From CALEUX01 sp964521525 (GTDB lineage Bacteria > Bacteroidota > Bacteroidia > Bacteroidales > Marinilabiliaceae), in NCBI GenBank assembly GCA_964521525.1, contig CAZFTD010000179.1, forward strand, positions 1-6,635: 6,635 bases of DNA, read 5' to 3'. A program made the position numbers and the translations under genes. Of this stretch, positions 1 to 6,441 are shown one piece after another. Position 1 is the stretch's first letter, and every line of letters starts with the position of its first letter. The notes below the pieces were generated by a model. It did not search any database. It was given only the letters and a program-made list of their open reading frames with translations, and was not told the origin of the DNA.

Positions 1-20
1 TCATCCATTTTATTAGTCAT
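1..20 (-). CDS. possible 5' end of a gene running off the left edge
   Basis: On the minus strand an ATG at 20 opens a frame (M-T-N-K-M-D) that stays open to the window edge. It begins 25 nt inside the neighbouring cassette, counted from site 1. That leader length resembles the 26 nt between site 3 and the histidine kinase start, and the strand matches every other gene here. Only six codons are visible, so no product can be suggested. A second in-frame ATG follows at position 8. Confidence 0.3.
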
Positions 21-45
21 TCCGCAGTGTCTTTTTTAATGTTGC

Positions 46-170
46 CTAACGGTTGGCGGTATGGACAGTAAGGGATTGCGGGCGATGTCCTATCAAGTTA
101 CACGAAAATTGAAGCGGGCAACAAACCTTCGCATACCACTGAAACCCTTATTGGCTATACCGCGTGTTAG
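46..170. repeat. attC-like cassette junction site 1
   Basis: This is a GC-rich foldable element between the left-edge cassette and the ABC-F cassette. The left arm is CTAAC (46-50), spacer GGTTG, inner box GCGGTAT (56-62). The right arm is ATACCGC (157-163), spacer GT, GTTAG (166-170). A further pair, TAAGGG (69-74) with CCCTTA (145-150), extends the stem. Both outer and inner boxes pair perfectly and the spacers are unequal (5 versus 2 nt), which is the architecture of integron attC sites. Read on the minus strand the end is GTTAGGC, which fits the attC core GTTRRRY. The ABC-F stop codon lies 11 nt to its right, so in integron terms this would be that cassette's own site. Recombination activity is inferred, not shown. 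Confidence 0.75.
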
Positions 171-181
171 CTGCTGTATTT

Positions 182-1771
182 TTATAAATTAATTGTTCTT
201 TCTATGTTTATTTGCTCTAAAAAAGTTTCATCGTGCGAAATGACAATCAATGTACCCTGATAATCATTGATGGCATTTGTTAGTATTTCTATGTTATAAA
301 TATCCAAATTATTGGTCGGTTCGTCCAAGATTATGATGTCTGGCGATTGATTGTAAATGCTTAAACAACATAACATCAAACGCATTCTTTCCCCACCACT
401 TAAAGCATTGCAAGGCTTGTCCCAATCTTCTTTTGGGAACAAAAACCTATTTAGTCTTATTTTTATTTCGTGTTCCTGCAATGCAAAAGTATTAAATTGC
501 TGTGACTGCTCATAAACTTTTCGGTTGTTATCTATTAACGAATAATCTTGGTCAATATAAACCGATTTGTTTTCTGCAATAAAGACTGTGCCGATTTGCG
601 GTACAAGATATCCCAAAATCATTTTTATTAAAGTCGTTTTACCAGAACCGTTTGCTCCTTTTACAGATATTCGTTCCCCACTAACAATTTGAAAATTCAA
701 ATTTTCTCTCCATAAATAGTTTTCGGTTGTGTACCCGAAATTAATACTATTTGCAATAAAAAGATTTTTGCCTCTATGAAGTTTTGAATTGTCAAATCCA
801 AACTTCATTTGGTTAATTTCAGAAAGGGAAGAACGCAACTTTTGTAATTCAGTTCTGACAATTCCTATTTTTTCTGTGTGAACACCCGCTATTTTAGCAG
901 TACTTAACTCTGCACTGTTTTTCATAGCATTGGAAACTATTTTAGGAAGCCCCGCTTTACCACTACTTTTTTTTGCTCGTGTGTCCAGTTTTCTTTGACG
1001 TTCCAAAGTTTCACGTTGTTTCTCTTTGGCTTTTTTCAAGTCCTTTTCCTTGCTTTGAATATCTTGGTTAAGCGCATTTATTTCAATTTGTTTTTGTTCC
1101 TTATAAAAGTCGTAATCACCACCATAGACTTTAATTCCATTTGAGTTTAATTCGCAAACGGTATCTAAGAGGTTCAGTAATTTTCTGTCGTGGCTTACGA
1201 TAACCAAAGTACTTTCTGTAGATTGAATATAATCATACAACAGTTGCCTGCCAAAAATATCCAAATGATTGCTTGGTTCGTCCAGCAAAACCAACTCATA
1301 TTGATGGATAGAAATGCCTGCGAGAAAAACTTTTGTCTTCTGTCCTCCACTAAGGGTGTCCATTTTTTGAAACAAGTCTAAATTGGATAAATGCCAATAG
1401 TTCAGAGCATCTTTACAACGGTCTTCTAGTGTCCAGTCATCATTAAGCAGGTTGAAATTTTCTTCACTTATGTTTCCGTTCAAAATTTCATTTAAGGCAT
1501 TTAACTTATTTTCAATCCTTAATGCCTGAGCAATGCTCAAATGGTTAAACTGTCCGCAAATTTGTGGGATATAATACGGTTCCGCATCAACATTTATTTT
1601 ACCGCCTGACGGTTCTAATTCTTTAGCAATAATTTTCAACAACGTTGATTTTCCAACTCCGTTGCTACCAATCAAAGCTATTTTGTCGTGGTTGTTTATC
1701 GTTAGGTTGATGTCAGTAAACAGCAAATCTTTATTAGGGTGTGTATATGATACACTATGTAAAGTCAACAT
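182..1771 (-). CDS. ABC-F family ATPase, probable ribosome-acting (possible antibiotic-resistance) protein
   Basis: A 529-residue soluble protein with two ABC ATPase domains and no membrane segments. Domain 1 has Walker A GSNGVGKS (35-42), signature LSGGQ (140-144), Walker B ending in DEP (160-166) and switch SHD (193-195). Domain 2 has GANGSGKT (372-379), LSGGE (457-461), DEPTNNLD (483-490) and SHD (512-514). Between them is a long, charged, Lys/Arg-rich coiled linker (about 224-334), the P-site tRNA interaction motif region that defines ABC-F proteins. Known family members bind the ribosomal E site; some are housekeeping factors (EttA, Uup), others (Vga, Lsa, Msr, OptrA) dislodge antibiotics. 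The compact size, mobile setting and attenuator-like leader favour a resistance role, but that is inference and no substrate can be named. The ATG at 1771 was chosen over an upstream in-frame GTG at 1804 because homology-like sequence begins there and the GTG lies in a predicted loop. Confidence 0.9.
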   Translation of the reverse strand: MLTLHSVSYTHPNKDLLFTDINLTINNHDKIALIGSNGVGKSTLLKIIAKELEPSGGKINVDAEPYYIPQICGQFNHLSIAQALRIENKLNALNEILNGNISEENFNLLNDDWTLEDRCKDALNYWHLSNLDLFQKMDTLSGGQKTKVFLAGISIHQYELVLLDEPSNHLDIFGRQLLYDYIQSTESTLVIVSHDRKLLNLLDTVCELNSNGIKVYGGDYDFYKEQKQIEINALNQDIQSKEKDLKKAKEKQRETLERQRKLDTRAKKSSGKAGLPKIVSNAMKNSAELSTAKIAGVHTEKIGIVRTELQKLRSSLSEINQMKFGFDNSKLHRGKNLFIANSINFGYTTENYLWRENLNFQIVSGERISVKGANGSGKTTLIKMILGYLVPQIGTVFIAENKSVYIDQDYSLIDNNRKVYEQSQQFNTFALQEHEIKIRLNRFLFPKEDWDKPCNALSGGERMRLMLCCLSIYNQSPDIIILDEPTNNLDIYNIEILTNAINDYQGTLIVISHDETFLEQINIERTINL

Positions 1772-1852
1772 AATTTCTTTCTTTATAAAAAATGAAACAC
1801 TCACAGCAAAATATTCTACTGTATTTTTTTATCTATATGTGAAAGAAATTAT
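1770..1852 (-). promoter_or_regulatory. attenuator-like inverted repeat sequestering the ABC-F start codon
   Basis: A perfect 12-bp inverted repeat: the arm at 1841-1852 (minus-strand ATAATTTCTTTC) is complementary to the arm at 1770-1781 (minus-strand GAAAGAAATTAT), with 59 nt between. In the mRNA the downstream arm covers the ten bases before the ABC-F start codon and its A and U, so the folded form would block initiation. The upstream arm begins at the last bases of a three-codon mini-ORF, so a ribosome stalled there would cover the arm and free the start. Short internal pairs (TCACA/TGTGA, ACAG/CTGT) may further organise the loop. The layout matches translational attenuators of antibiotic-inducible genes; the regulation itself is inferred. 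Confidence 0.55.
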
Positions 1853-1860
1853 TTTTTCAT
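1849..1860 (-). CDS. three-codon leader mini-ORF (MKK) upstream of ABC-F
   Basis: Minus-strand ATG AAA AAA TAA begins at 1860, preceded by the purine-rich AGTAGGG, a rare Shine-Dalgarno-like stretch in this AT-rich leader. It lies about 23 nt after the predicted transcription start and 78 nt before the ABC-F start. Its stop codon lies inside the upstream arm of the 12-bp inverted repeat. Very short leader peptides control some resistance genes; tetQ of the Bacteroides element CTnDOT is, as I recall it, a case with a three-residue leader. So short an ORF could arise by chance, and only its placement supports it. Confidence 0.4.
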   Translation of the reverse strand: MKK

Positions 1861-1889
1861 CCCTACTGACTGTTTAGTTTTAGATTTTG

Positions 1890-1897
1890 CAAATATA
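1890..1897 (-). promoter_or_regulatory. candidate Bacteroidota -7 box for the ABC-F gene
   Basis: The minus strand reads TATATTTG, an exact match to the TAnnTTTG -7 element of Bacteroidota primary-sigma promoters. A -33 TTTG is not clear: TTAG lies about 20 nt upstream, still inside the cassette and next to site 2. Transcription would start near 1883-1884, giving a leader of about 112 nt that contains the mini-ORF and the inverted repeat. Confidence 0.45.
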
Positions 1898-1929
1898 TAA
1901 AATTATGTGGCAGCTTCCTAATATTGCAG

Positions 1930-2057
1930 CTAACGGCTGGGGGTGTGGCAAGTGTGGGAGAGCGTGTTACGTTTTCGTCCCCCGACGAAAACGCCCGAGC
2001 GGGCGAAATCGCTCCGAAGTCCCAGTATCAACCCACATTGGCTACACGCCTTGTTAG
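1930..2057. repeat. attC-like cassette junction site 2
   Basis: This site separates the ABC-F and histidine-kinase cassettes. The left arm is CTAAC (1930-1934), spacer GGCTG, inner box GGGGTGT (1940-1946). The right arm is ACACGCC (2044-2050), spacer TT, GTTAG (2053-2057). The inner boxes differ from those of sites 1 and 3 but still pair with one mismatch, and TGTGGG/CCCACA continues the stem inward. The 128-bp length is close to the 125 and 126 bp of sites 1 and 3. The centre holds two extra perfect hairpins (separate entry). The kinase stop codon lies 9 nt to the right. Confidence 0.75.
1971..2004. repeat. tandem perfect hairpins in the centre of site 2
   Basis: GTTTTCGTC (1971-1979) and GACGAAAAC (1984-1992) form a perfect 9-bp stem closed by CCCC. 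GCCCG (1993-1997) and CGGGC (2000-2004) follow at once as a 5-bp stem around AG. They occupy the variable-centre position of an attC-like fold. Sites 1 and 3 have no comparable hairpins. There is no T-run after them on either strand, so a simple intrinsic terminator is not supported. Confidence 0.7.
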
Positions 2058-3312
2058 CAGCTGTATTTATTTGTCTTTTATCGAAAATGTAAAAGTTGTT
2101 CCTTTACCTAATACAGAACTTACCTGAATAGACCCACCAAGCAAATCAATGATTTTTTTAACTGTTGATAAGCCAACACCTGTTCCCTTTTCACCATTTT
2201 TGTCAATATTTGATGTAGTTTCATATAGGTTGAAAATGTTAAAAATTTCATCACTTTTTATTCCCATACCATTGTCTTGAAATGTAAAAAAGATGTTCTC
2301 TCTAACTCTTTCCGCTACAATCTTAAGGCTTACTATTTCTTTATCACTATACTTTAAACTATTCGAGATTAGGTTTATAAATATTTGTTGAAACGCTGTT
2401 AAGTTAGAGTAGATAGTCATCTTGTCTTCAATATCCAATTCTAATTCAAAACTAAGTGTGTATTTACTAAAATAATTAGTAAAGATATCATTGAGAGTGT
2501 TTTTAACATTGAACACAATATTATCTTTTATGTCGAATGATGTATCACGGCTATATTTTAGTATACCGTCAATTAATTGTGTAACATTATTAGTCGATTT
2601 TTCTATGATGTTTAAAAGTTCTTTAATGTTTTCTTTAGATTCAAGGTCTAGTTCATTTCTGAGCAATTCAATAAATTGAATAATATTATTTAATGGCGAT
2701 TTTAAATCGTGGGCCACTATTCTGGCAAAACTATCTAATGATTTATTACGTTCTTCTAATACTTTTTTTCTTAAATCTAATTCAAGATTATTCTTCCTTG
2801 CCTCAAGTAAACGTATAGTTTGCCTTGACAGCGCTTGAATCATTTTTATCTGGCTTTCAGATAGGGTTCTAGGTGTTTTGTCAACAACACACAGTGTTCC
2901 AATCGGATATTTGTCTGTTGTAATAAGAGGAATTCCTAAATAAAATACAATTTTTGGCTCATCTGTAACTAGTGGATTGTCTGAAAATCTATAATCTTTT
3001 CTCGCATCTTCAACTATCATAAATTCTGTTTCGCTTACAATCGTATGTGCACAAAAGGCTATTTCTCTTGGGGTTTCTTCAATTTGCAAACCTATTTTTG
3101 ATTTAAACCACTGTCTTTCATCGTCGATTAAACTTATGTATGAAATTGGGGTATTGCAAATTTGAGATGCAATAAATGTAATATCATCGTATTCATTTTC
3201 TTGCAATGTGTCGAGAATAGAATAGCTTTTTAATGCTTTTAGCCGTTCGTTCTCATTCTTGTGTTTTGTTGGCTTTTCCATTTTCGTGATTTTTTCTAAT
3301 ATAGCTGCTAAC
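2053..3312 (-). mobile_element. gene cassette B (histidine-kinase cassette)
   Basis: This unit lies between the GTTAG of site 2 and the CTAAC of site 3. Its ends pair over 10 bp, GTTAGCAGCT (2053-2062) with AGCTGCTAAC (3303-3312). One mismatched position follows, then TATT (2064-2067) pairs with AATA (3298-3301). The cassette is almost entirely coding: the gene starts 26 nt from the core at one end and stops 9 nt from the core at the other. Such tight packing is typical of integron cassettes. Confidence 0.65.
2067..3281 (-). CDS. soluble GAF-domain sensor histidine kinase
   Basis: A 404-residue cytoplasmic protein with no signal peptide or membrane segment. An N-terminal GAF domain (about 10-160) has the pattern of GAF kinases common in Bacteroidota: N-E-x-R-L, ILDT, RQWFK, ETPREIAFCAHTI, IGTLCVVD. 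A short coiled linker (160-183) leads to a HisKA domain whose phospho-acceptor is H191 in AHDLKSP. The HATPase domain follows, with N-box N303/N307, G1 DNGMGI (336-341) and G2 GTGVGLS (366-372). All catalytic motifs look intact. It should autophosphorylate in response to a ligand bound by the GAF domain, but no response regulator or receiver domain is in the window. The ATG at 3281 is clear. The leader to site 3 is only about 26 nt, so transcription may come from within the site or by read-through from the restriction-modification operon; TATATTAG next to the site is a weak -7 candidate. Confidence 0.92.
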   Translation of the reverse strand: MEKPTKHKNENERLKALKSYSILDTLQENEYDDITFIASQICNTPISYISLIDDERQWFKSKIGLQIEETPREIAFCAHTIVSETEFMIVEDARKDYRFSDNPLVTDEPKIVFYLGIPLITTDKYPIGTLCVVDKTPRTLSESQIKMIQALSRQTIRLLEARKNNLELDLRKKVLEERNKSLDSFARIVAHDLKSPLNNIIQFIELLRNELDLESKENIKELLNIIEKSTNNVTQLIDGILKYSRDTSFDIKDNIVFNVKNTLNDIFTNYFSKYTLSFELELDIEDKMTIYSNLTAFQQIFINLISNSLKYSDKEIVSLKIVAERVRENIFFTFQDNGMGIKSDEIFNIFNLYETTSNIDKNGEKGTGVGLSTVKKIIDLLGGSIQVSSVLGKGTTFTFSIKDK

Positions 3313-3433
3313 GGCTGGCGGTATGAAACGTTGGGGAGTACGGGCTGAGTCCGAATCCACCGTTACAAAAGTTGATGCGAGGCAGAACGCTCGAATAACC
3401 GCTTAAACCCCAATGTTTTATACCGCTTGTTAG
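3308..3433. repeat. attC-like cassette junction site 3
   Basis: This is the best-paired copy. The left arm is CTAAC (3308-3312), spacer GGCTG, GCGGTAT (3318-3324). The right arm is ATACCGC (3420-3426), spacer TT, GTTAG (3429-3433). The inner stem runs for 17 bp, 3320-3336 against 3408-3424, with only two mismatches, both convertible to G-T wobbles. The centre shares ATCCACCGTT (3355-3364) with site 4 and a CGGGC...GTC block with sites 1 and 4. It separates the kinase and restriction-modification cassettes. Confidence 0.8.
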
Positions 3434-3511
3434 GGGCTGGCTGTTTATATTTCTGTCAAGTTTTATCATCAAATTTGCTGCATTGTCTTTCAGTCCGTGC
3501 GTTTGGGTAGG

Positions 3512-3573
3512 CAAGCTCTTTGGCTGGTTTAGGTTGAGCGTTGGCTTTTTCGAGCGACCAGCCAATGTGCTTG
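3512..3573. repeat. second-family structured repeat, copy 1
   Basis: A compound hairpin: CAAGC (3512-3516) pairs with GCTTG (3569-3573), TCT (3517-3519) faces TGT (3566-3568) as an internal loop, and TTGGCTGG (3520-3527) pairs with CCAGCCAA (3558-3565) around a 30-nt loop. Copy 2 at 6442-6496 has the same TCT/TGT loop and the same order of stems, with several base pairs changed on both sides at once. The shared preceding bases GTAGGCAAG show the two are related in sequence too. It lies 15 nt after the nuclease stop codon. There is no T-run, so a standard terminator is not supported; its role is unknown. Confidence 0.6.
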
Positions 3574-3588
3574 AATACGAAGCGAAGG

Positions 3589-4704
3589 CTATTTTTCAAT
3601 TATAATTACATCTGTCAATACTTCATATTTTTTAGGGAATCTACTGGAATCACCTTCTTGAAAAAATTCCAGTTTTAAATCATCCTTTCGTTTATTAGCA
3701 AAAGTATTTAAGTAGCTATGAATACCTGGTTTTAAAAGGTCAAAATTTCTTTTTAGTTTCCATGAATCCTCAAAAGTATCCGTATCTACTAAAATTAAAA
3801 AAATCCTATTTTCAGCGCCAAATCTAAATTCACTCTGTTTTTCATAAAGATTCTTTGCTAAATAAAGAGGGTTTGCTTTTACATCTTGCAATAACTTAAT
3901 ACGAAAGTCTTTAATACCTTTTAAGCAATCTAATGCTTCTTGAGTTGCATTATCTTTCAACCGCTCAGAAAGAACATAATACAAATTCGAATCATCATTA
4001 TTGAAACGAATACCAACATTTCTAGCAGCTTGTTTCAAAGTTGTCAATTCAGGTCTTAACCCTTTATTACGTCGTTCATCTTCTATAAAATTTGTAGGAA
4101 GATAAGTTACTTTAAGGTCAAAAGGGATGTTATTCATAAAGAAATCAACACTTTTTATTTGACCAACAGTTGGAAGAACAATATTGTGAGTTTTAAAAAT
4201 ATGCTCGATTAAAATACTTGACCAATGGTTATACCAACTACAGATTAAATAATCCTGAACCGTTCGCATTACACCAATTTCCATTTGACTTAATAGAAAG
4301 TCGTAAGAATTATTATCCTTAACATACTTTTTAACAAGATATTTACCTAAATCATTCTGATTATCTGCACCCCATTTGAAATTGTCAACCTTATATAATT
4401 CGTTAACAAGATTGTTAATATCTAGATGTTCTAGAACACTCGCATTTTTTTCATAAATGTAATTATTTAGAATTTTATGAGAGTTCCTTGAATCTGTTGA
4501 AAGTTTTGTATATAGTTCTTTAAATTGGTCATTTAAACCTGAACTTTCAAGTTCAATGGATTCTTTTGTTATAAATTCATCAATAATCCCTCTTCTTACT
4601 ATTGATTTAACTTTTAACCAAAGAGTTCCTAAATCATCGTTATTAAACTCTTTTAATTCATTGCTATCGTGTTGCTTTTTCCAATAATTGAAATCTTTAG
4701 TCAT
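3589..4704 (-). CDS. putative PD-(D/E)XK restriction endonuclease
   Basis: A 371-residue soluble protein whose overall family I do not recognise. The central segment carries a PD-(D/E)XK-like core: VDFF (D187), a short strand and turn, then PFDLKVT (D196-L-K198), giving D-x8-D-x-K. A helix before it contains E167, a plausible further metal ligand. These residues match the catalytic layout of many type II restriction endonucleases. Its ATG at 4704 follows the methyltransferase stop codon after a single base, so the two are translationally linked, as expected for a restriction-modification pair with the methylase made first. The region after the core (about 207-300) is rich in charged residues and may contact DNA. 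The recognition sequence cannot be read from the protein. Another methylase-linked nuclease function is possible. Confidence 0.72.
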   Translation of the reverse strand: MTKDFNYWKKQHDSNELKEFNNDDLGTLWLKVKSIVRRGIIDEFITKESIELESSGLNDQFKELYTKLSTDSRNSHKILNNYIYEKNASVLEHLDINNLVNELYKVDNFKWGADNQNDLGKYLVKKYVKDNNSYDFLLSQMEIGVMRTVQDYLICSWYNHWSSILIEHIFKTHNIVLPTVGQIKSVDFFMNNIPFDLKVTYLPTNFIEDERRNKGLRPELTTLKQAARNVGIRFNNDDSNLYYVLSERLKDNATQEALDCLKGIKDFRIKLLQDVKANPLYLAKNLYEKQSEFRFGAENRIFLILVDTDTFEDSWKLKRNFDLLKPGIHSYLNTFANKRKDDLKLEFFQEGDSSRFPKKYEVLTDVIIIEK

Positions 4705-4705
4705 G

Positions 4706-6325
4706 TTATAGGATTTTTAGTAATTCAGAAATTTTAATGAATTTATTCTGATTGAGAAAATCAGACAAAACTCTATTAATTATTTGAAATGGTTTATACC
4801 CTTTGTTTTTTAATGTCATTATTTCCATTACTGTATCTGGGTAATCCATTAAATCGACAATCTCCAATTCTTTTTTGTGGTTAATAGCAATTGGTTTTTT
4901 ATATGTTATAATAAAATCAGTTTGTAATCCATTTTTTCTATTATCTTGAACAACTGAATTCGCAGAATAACCTAATGTCTCAATAGATAATAAATTAAAT
5001 CCAGAAATGTGGAAAGTCCTAACAACGTTACACCATGCATCATCATCAAGACTATTAAACATAAAAGAGAAACATTTATCGGGTTTTAATACTCTAAAAC
5101 ATTCATTGATAACTATATTCAACAGTAAATTGTAATCGGCTGGAGTTTTCTTTCTTTCTTTGGCTTCACTGACAATTATTTCGTCTTCATAATTAACCTC
5201 TTTATTTAGCCATCCATTCCATAGCATACTTAACTCCAAGTAAGGAATTCTGTTGCCATGTGGTGGGTCAGAAAGTATAAAGTCAATCGAATTATCAGGT
5301 AACTCTTTTAAGTAATGTTGACTTGGTTTGTTGATTATTAAATAGTCCTTTGAATTGTTTAATTCATCAAAATCTTTAGCAGCATGATATTGTTTTGGAA
5401 TAAGAAATTGGTCTTTTTTTGCTTTAACAAGTTTCTTAAATCTTGTTTCAAAACAAGTCCAAACATTATTTTCGAAAAATTCATTAGGCTGCCAATAACC
5501 TATTACCCAACTGCCAATTTCTTTTTTTTCATTAACAATTTCAGAACCATTTTCTTTTGTTTTATTTCTTCGTTTAATCACAAATACCATCTTGCTTGCC
5601 TGTCCAATAGAAGATGTAAAGCAGAAAAGAAACATATTTCTTAAATCCTCATTCTCAATCTTACATAATCTCTCATAGAGAACTGTTAAAGCGTATAAGT
5701 TCCTATCTGTGAATAAATCAGAAATATCTTGAGTTCCTTTTGCATTAATTCTTGAGTTATGGTAAAATTTAGATTGCGGATAAAATCTATTTAAGTTTTC
5801 TTTTTTCAAAGAGTTATAAAGTTCTAAATCTGAGTCATTAGGTTCTGAAACATGCCTACTTCTTGAACCATTTGTATATCTAACCTCTGTTAATAAACCA
5901 TTTTCCCAAAGATAGTTTTGACCTACAAACCTTTCTTTATTACGTTGTACTACATAAAATGAATTAATTTCATCTTTAATTTCCTTTTCAATTTTAAGAA
6001 ACTCTGATGTTAATAATTTAGGGTCAATTTTTTTAATAACTTGTTCAGTAATAAATGTCGCACTTGGATTAATATCAATACCAAAACCTTTTCGACCATT
6101 AAAAACTGCTTCTGAAATCGAAACACCTGAACCTAAAAATGGGTCAAGTACAATATCTCCTTTTTGAGTGTACTTTTTAATGAAATCAGCCATAATATTG
6201 TATGGCTTTTTCCCCCAATATTTATGTAAAGCGTATAAACCTGTATACGATTCTGCTTTATGAGAAATCTCCTCAGAGCTTACATCTTCAACTTCAACTT
6301 CTTCAAAAAGACTTAATTGTTTCAT
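4706..6325 (-). CDS. putative type II DNA methyltransferase (N4-cytosine/N6-adenine, amino group)
   Basis: A 539-residue protein from the ATG at 6325; an upstream in-frame TTG at 6343 would add six residues but sits in the predicted -7 box. Near the N-terminus HKYWGKKP (34-41) and DPFLGSGVS (61-69, motif I, AdoMet binding) are followed by GIDINP (82-87). Motif IV is SDPPHGN (352-358), in the context IPYLELSMLWNGWL. Motif order is I then IV, with about 280 residues between that probably include target recognition. DPP-type motif IV indicates methylation of an exocyclic amino group, but the usual aromatic residue (DPPY) is His here. It should protect host DNA from the nuclease encoded 1 nt downstream. 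The C-terminal 60 residues lack recognisable motifs. Class and target base are undecided. Confidence 0.85.
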   Translation of the reverse strand: MKQLSLFEEVEVEDVSSEEISHKAESYTGLYALHKYWGKKPYNIMADFIKKYTQKGDIVLDPFLGSGVSISEAVFNGRKGFGIDINPSATFITEQVIKKIDPKLLTSEFLKIEKEIKDEINSFYVVQRNKERFVGQNYLWENGLLTEVRYTNGSRSRHVSEPNDSDLELYNSLKKENLNRFYPQSKFYHNSRINAKGTQDISDLFTDRNLYALTVLYERLCKIENEDLRNMFLFCFTSSIGQASKMVFVIKRRNKTKENGSEIVNEKKEIGSWVIGYWQPNEFFENNVWTCFETRFKKLVKAKKDQFLIPKQYHAAKDFDELNNSKDYLIINKPSQHYLKELPDNSIDFILSDPPHGNRIPYLELSMLWNGWLNKEVNYEDEIIVSEAKERKKTPADYNLLLNIVINECFRVLKPDKCFSFMFNSLDDDAWCNVVRTFHISGFNLLSIETLGYSANSVVQDNRKNGLQTDFIITYKKPIAINHKKELEIVDLMDYPDTVMEIMTLKNKGYKPFQIINRVLSDFLNQNKFIKISELLKIL

Positions 6326-6340
6326 CTTGTACAATTTTCC

Positions 6341-6372
6341 CAAAAATACACTTTTAAAGTCAGGTATCTAAA
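6341..6372 (-). promoter_or_regulatory. candidate promoter of the restriction-modification operon
   Basis: The minus strand has TATTTTTG (6341-6348), an exact TAnnTTTG match. A weak -33 element TTTA (6369-6372; consensus TTTG) lies 20 nt upstream. Transcription would start near 6334, about 9 nt before the methyltransferase ATG at 6325, a nearly leaderless mRNA. No controller-protein gene is visible in the cassette. Confidence 0.4.
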
Positions 6373-6441
6373 TCCTTTCCAATAATCTTATTAACGATTT
6401 ATCAAGGGTGGTGGGTGGGCTTGGGCGCGTAGGCAAGATGA

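Larger units (their letters stand above)
166..1934 (-). mobile_element. gene cassette A (ABC-F cassette)
   Basis: This unit lies between the GTTAG of site 1 and the CTAAC of site 2. Its ends are complementary: GTTAGCTGC (166-174) pairs over 9 bp with GCAGCTAAC (1926-1934), then TG faces TT, then TATT (177-180) pairs with AATA (1920-1923). The outer bases differ from those of the other cassettes, so the match is specific to this unit. It holds one gene on the minus strand plus a leader with its own promoter and attenuator-like structure. In the integron reading the mobile unit would be the gene plus site 1, with exchange inside the GTTAG cores. Confidence 0.65.

Noticed and set aside
1190..1381. 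Plus-strand frames inside the ABC-F gene (also 1662-1877), the kinase (2491-2679) and the methyltransferase (5384-5644)
   Set aside because: They lie antisense to clear domain-bearing genes and have no recognisable content.
1772..1804. Upstream GTG start (1804) for the ABC-F protein
   Set aside because: The added residues are not like ABC-F N-termini, and the ATG at 1771 places the usual start just before the first ATPase domain and matches the inverted-repeat arrangement.
1930..2057. Junction sites as intrinsic transcription terminators
   Set aside because: The hairpins are not followed by T-runs on either strand, and their architecture fits recombination sites better.
1924..2127. 67-codon plus-strand frame over site 2
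   Set aside because: It is made of the site 2 repeat plus the antisense of the kinase 3' end, with no protein-like features.
3308..3565. 85-codon minus-strand frame after the nuclease
   Set aside because: It starts inside structured repeat copy 1 and runs through the whole of site 3, ending in its GTTAG core. No domain or motif is visible; it is best explained as an open frame across two repeats.
6376..6398. AATAA-GA-TTATT symmetry upstream of the methyltransferase as an operator
   Set aside because: Five-base AT-only half sites are expected by chance in this AT-rich leader, and no controller protein is encoded nearby.
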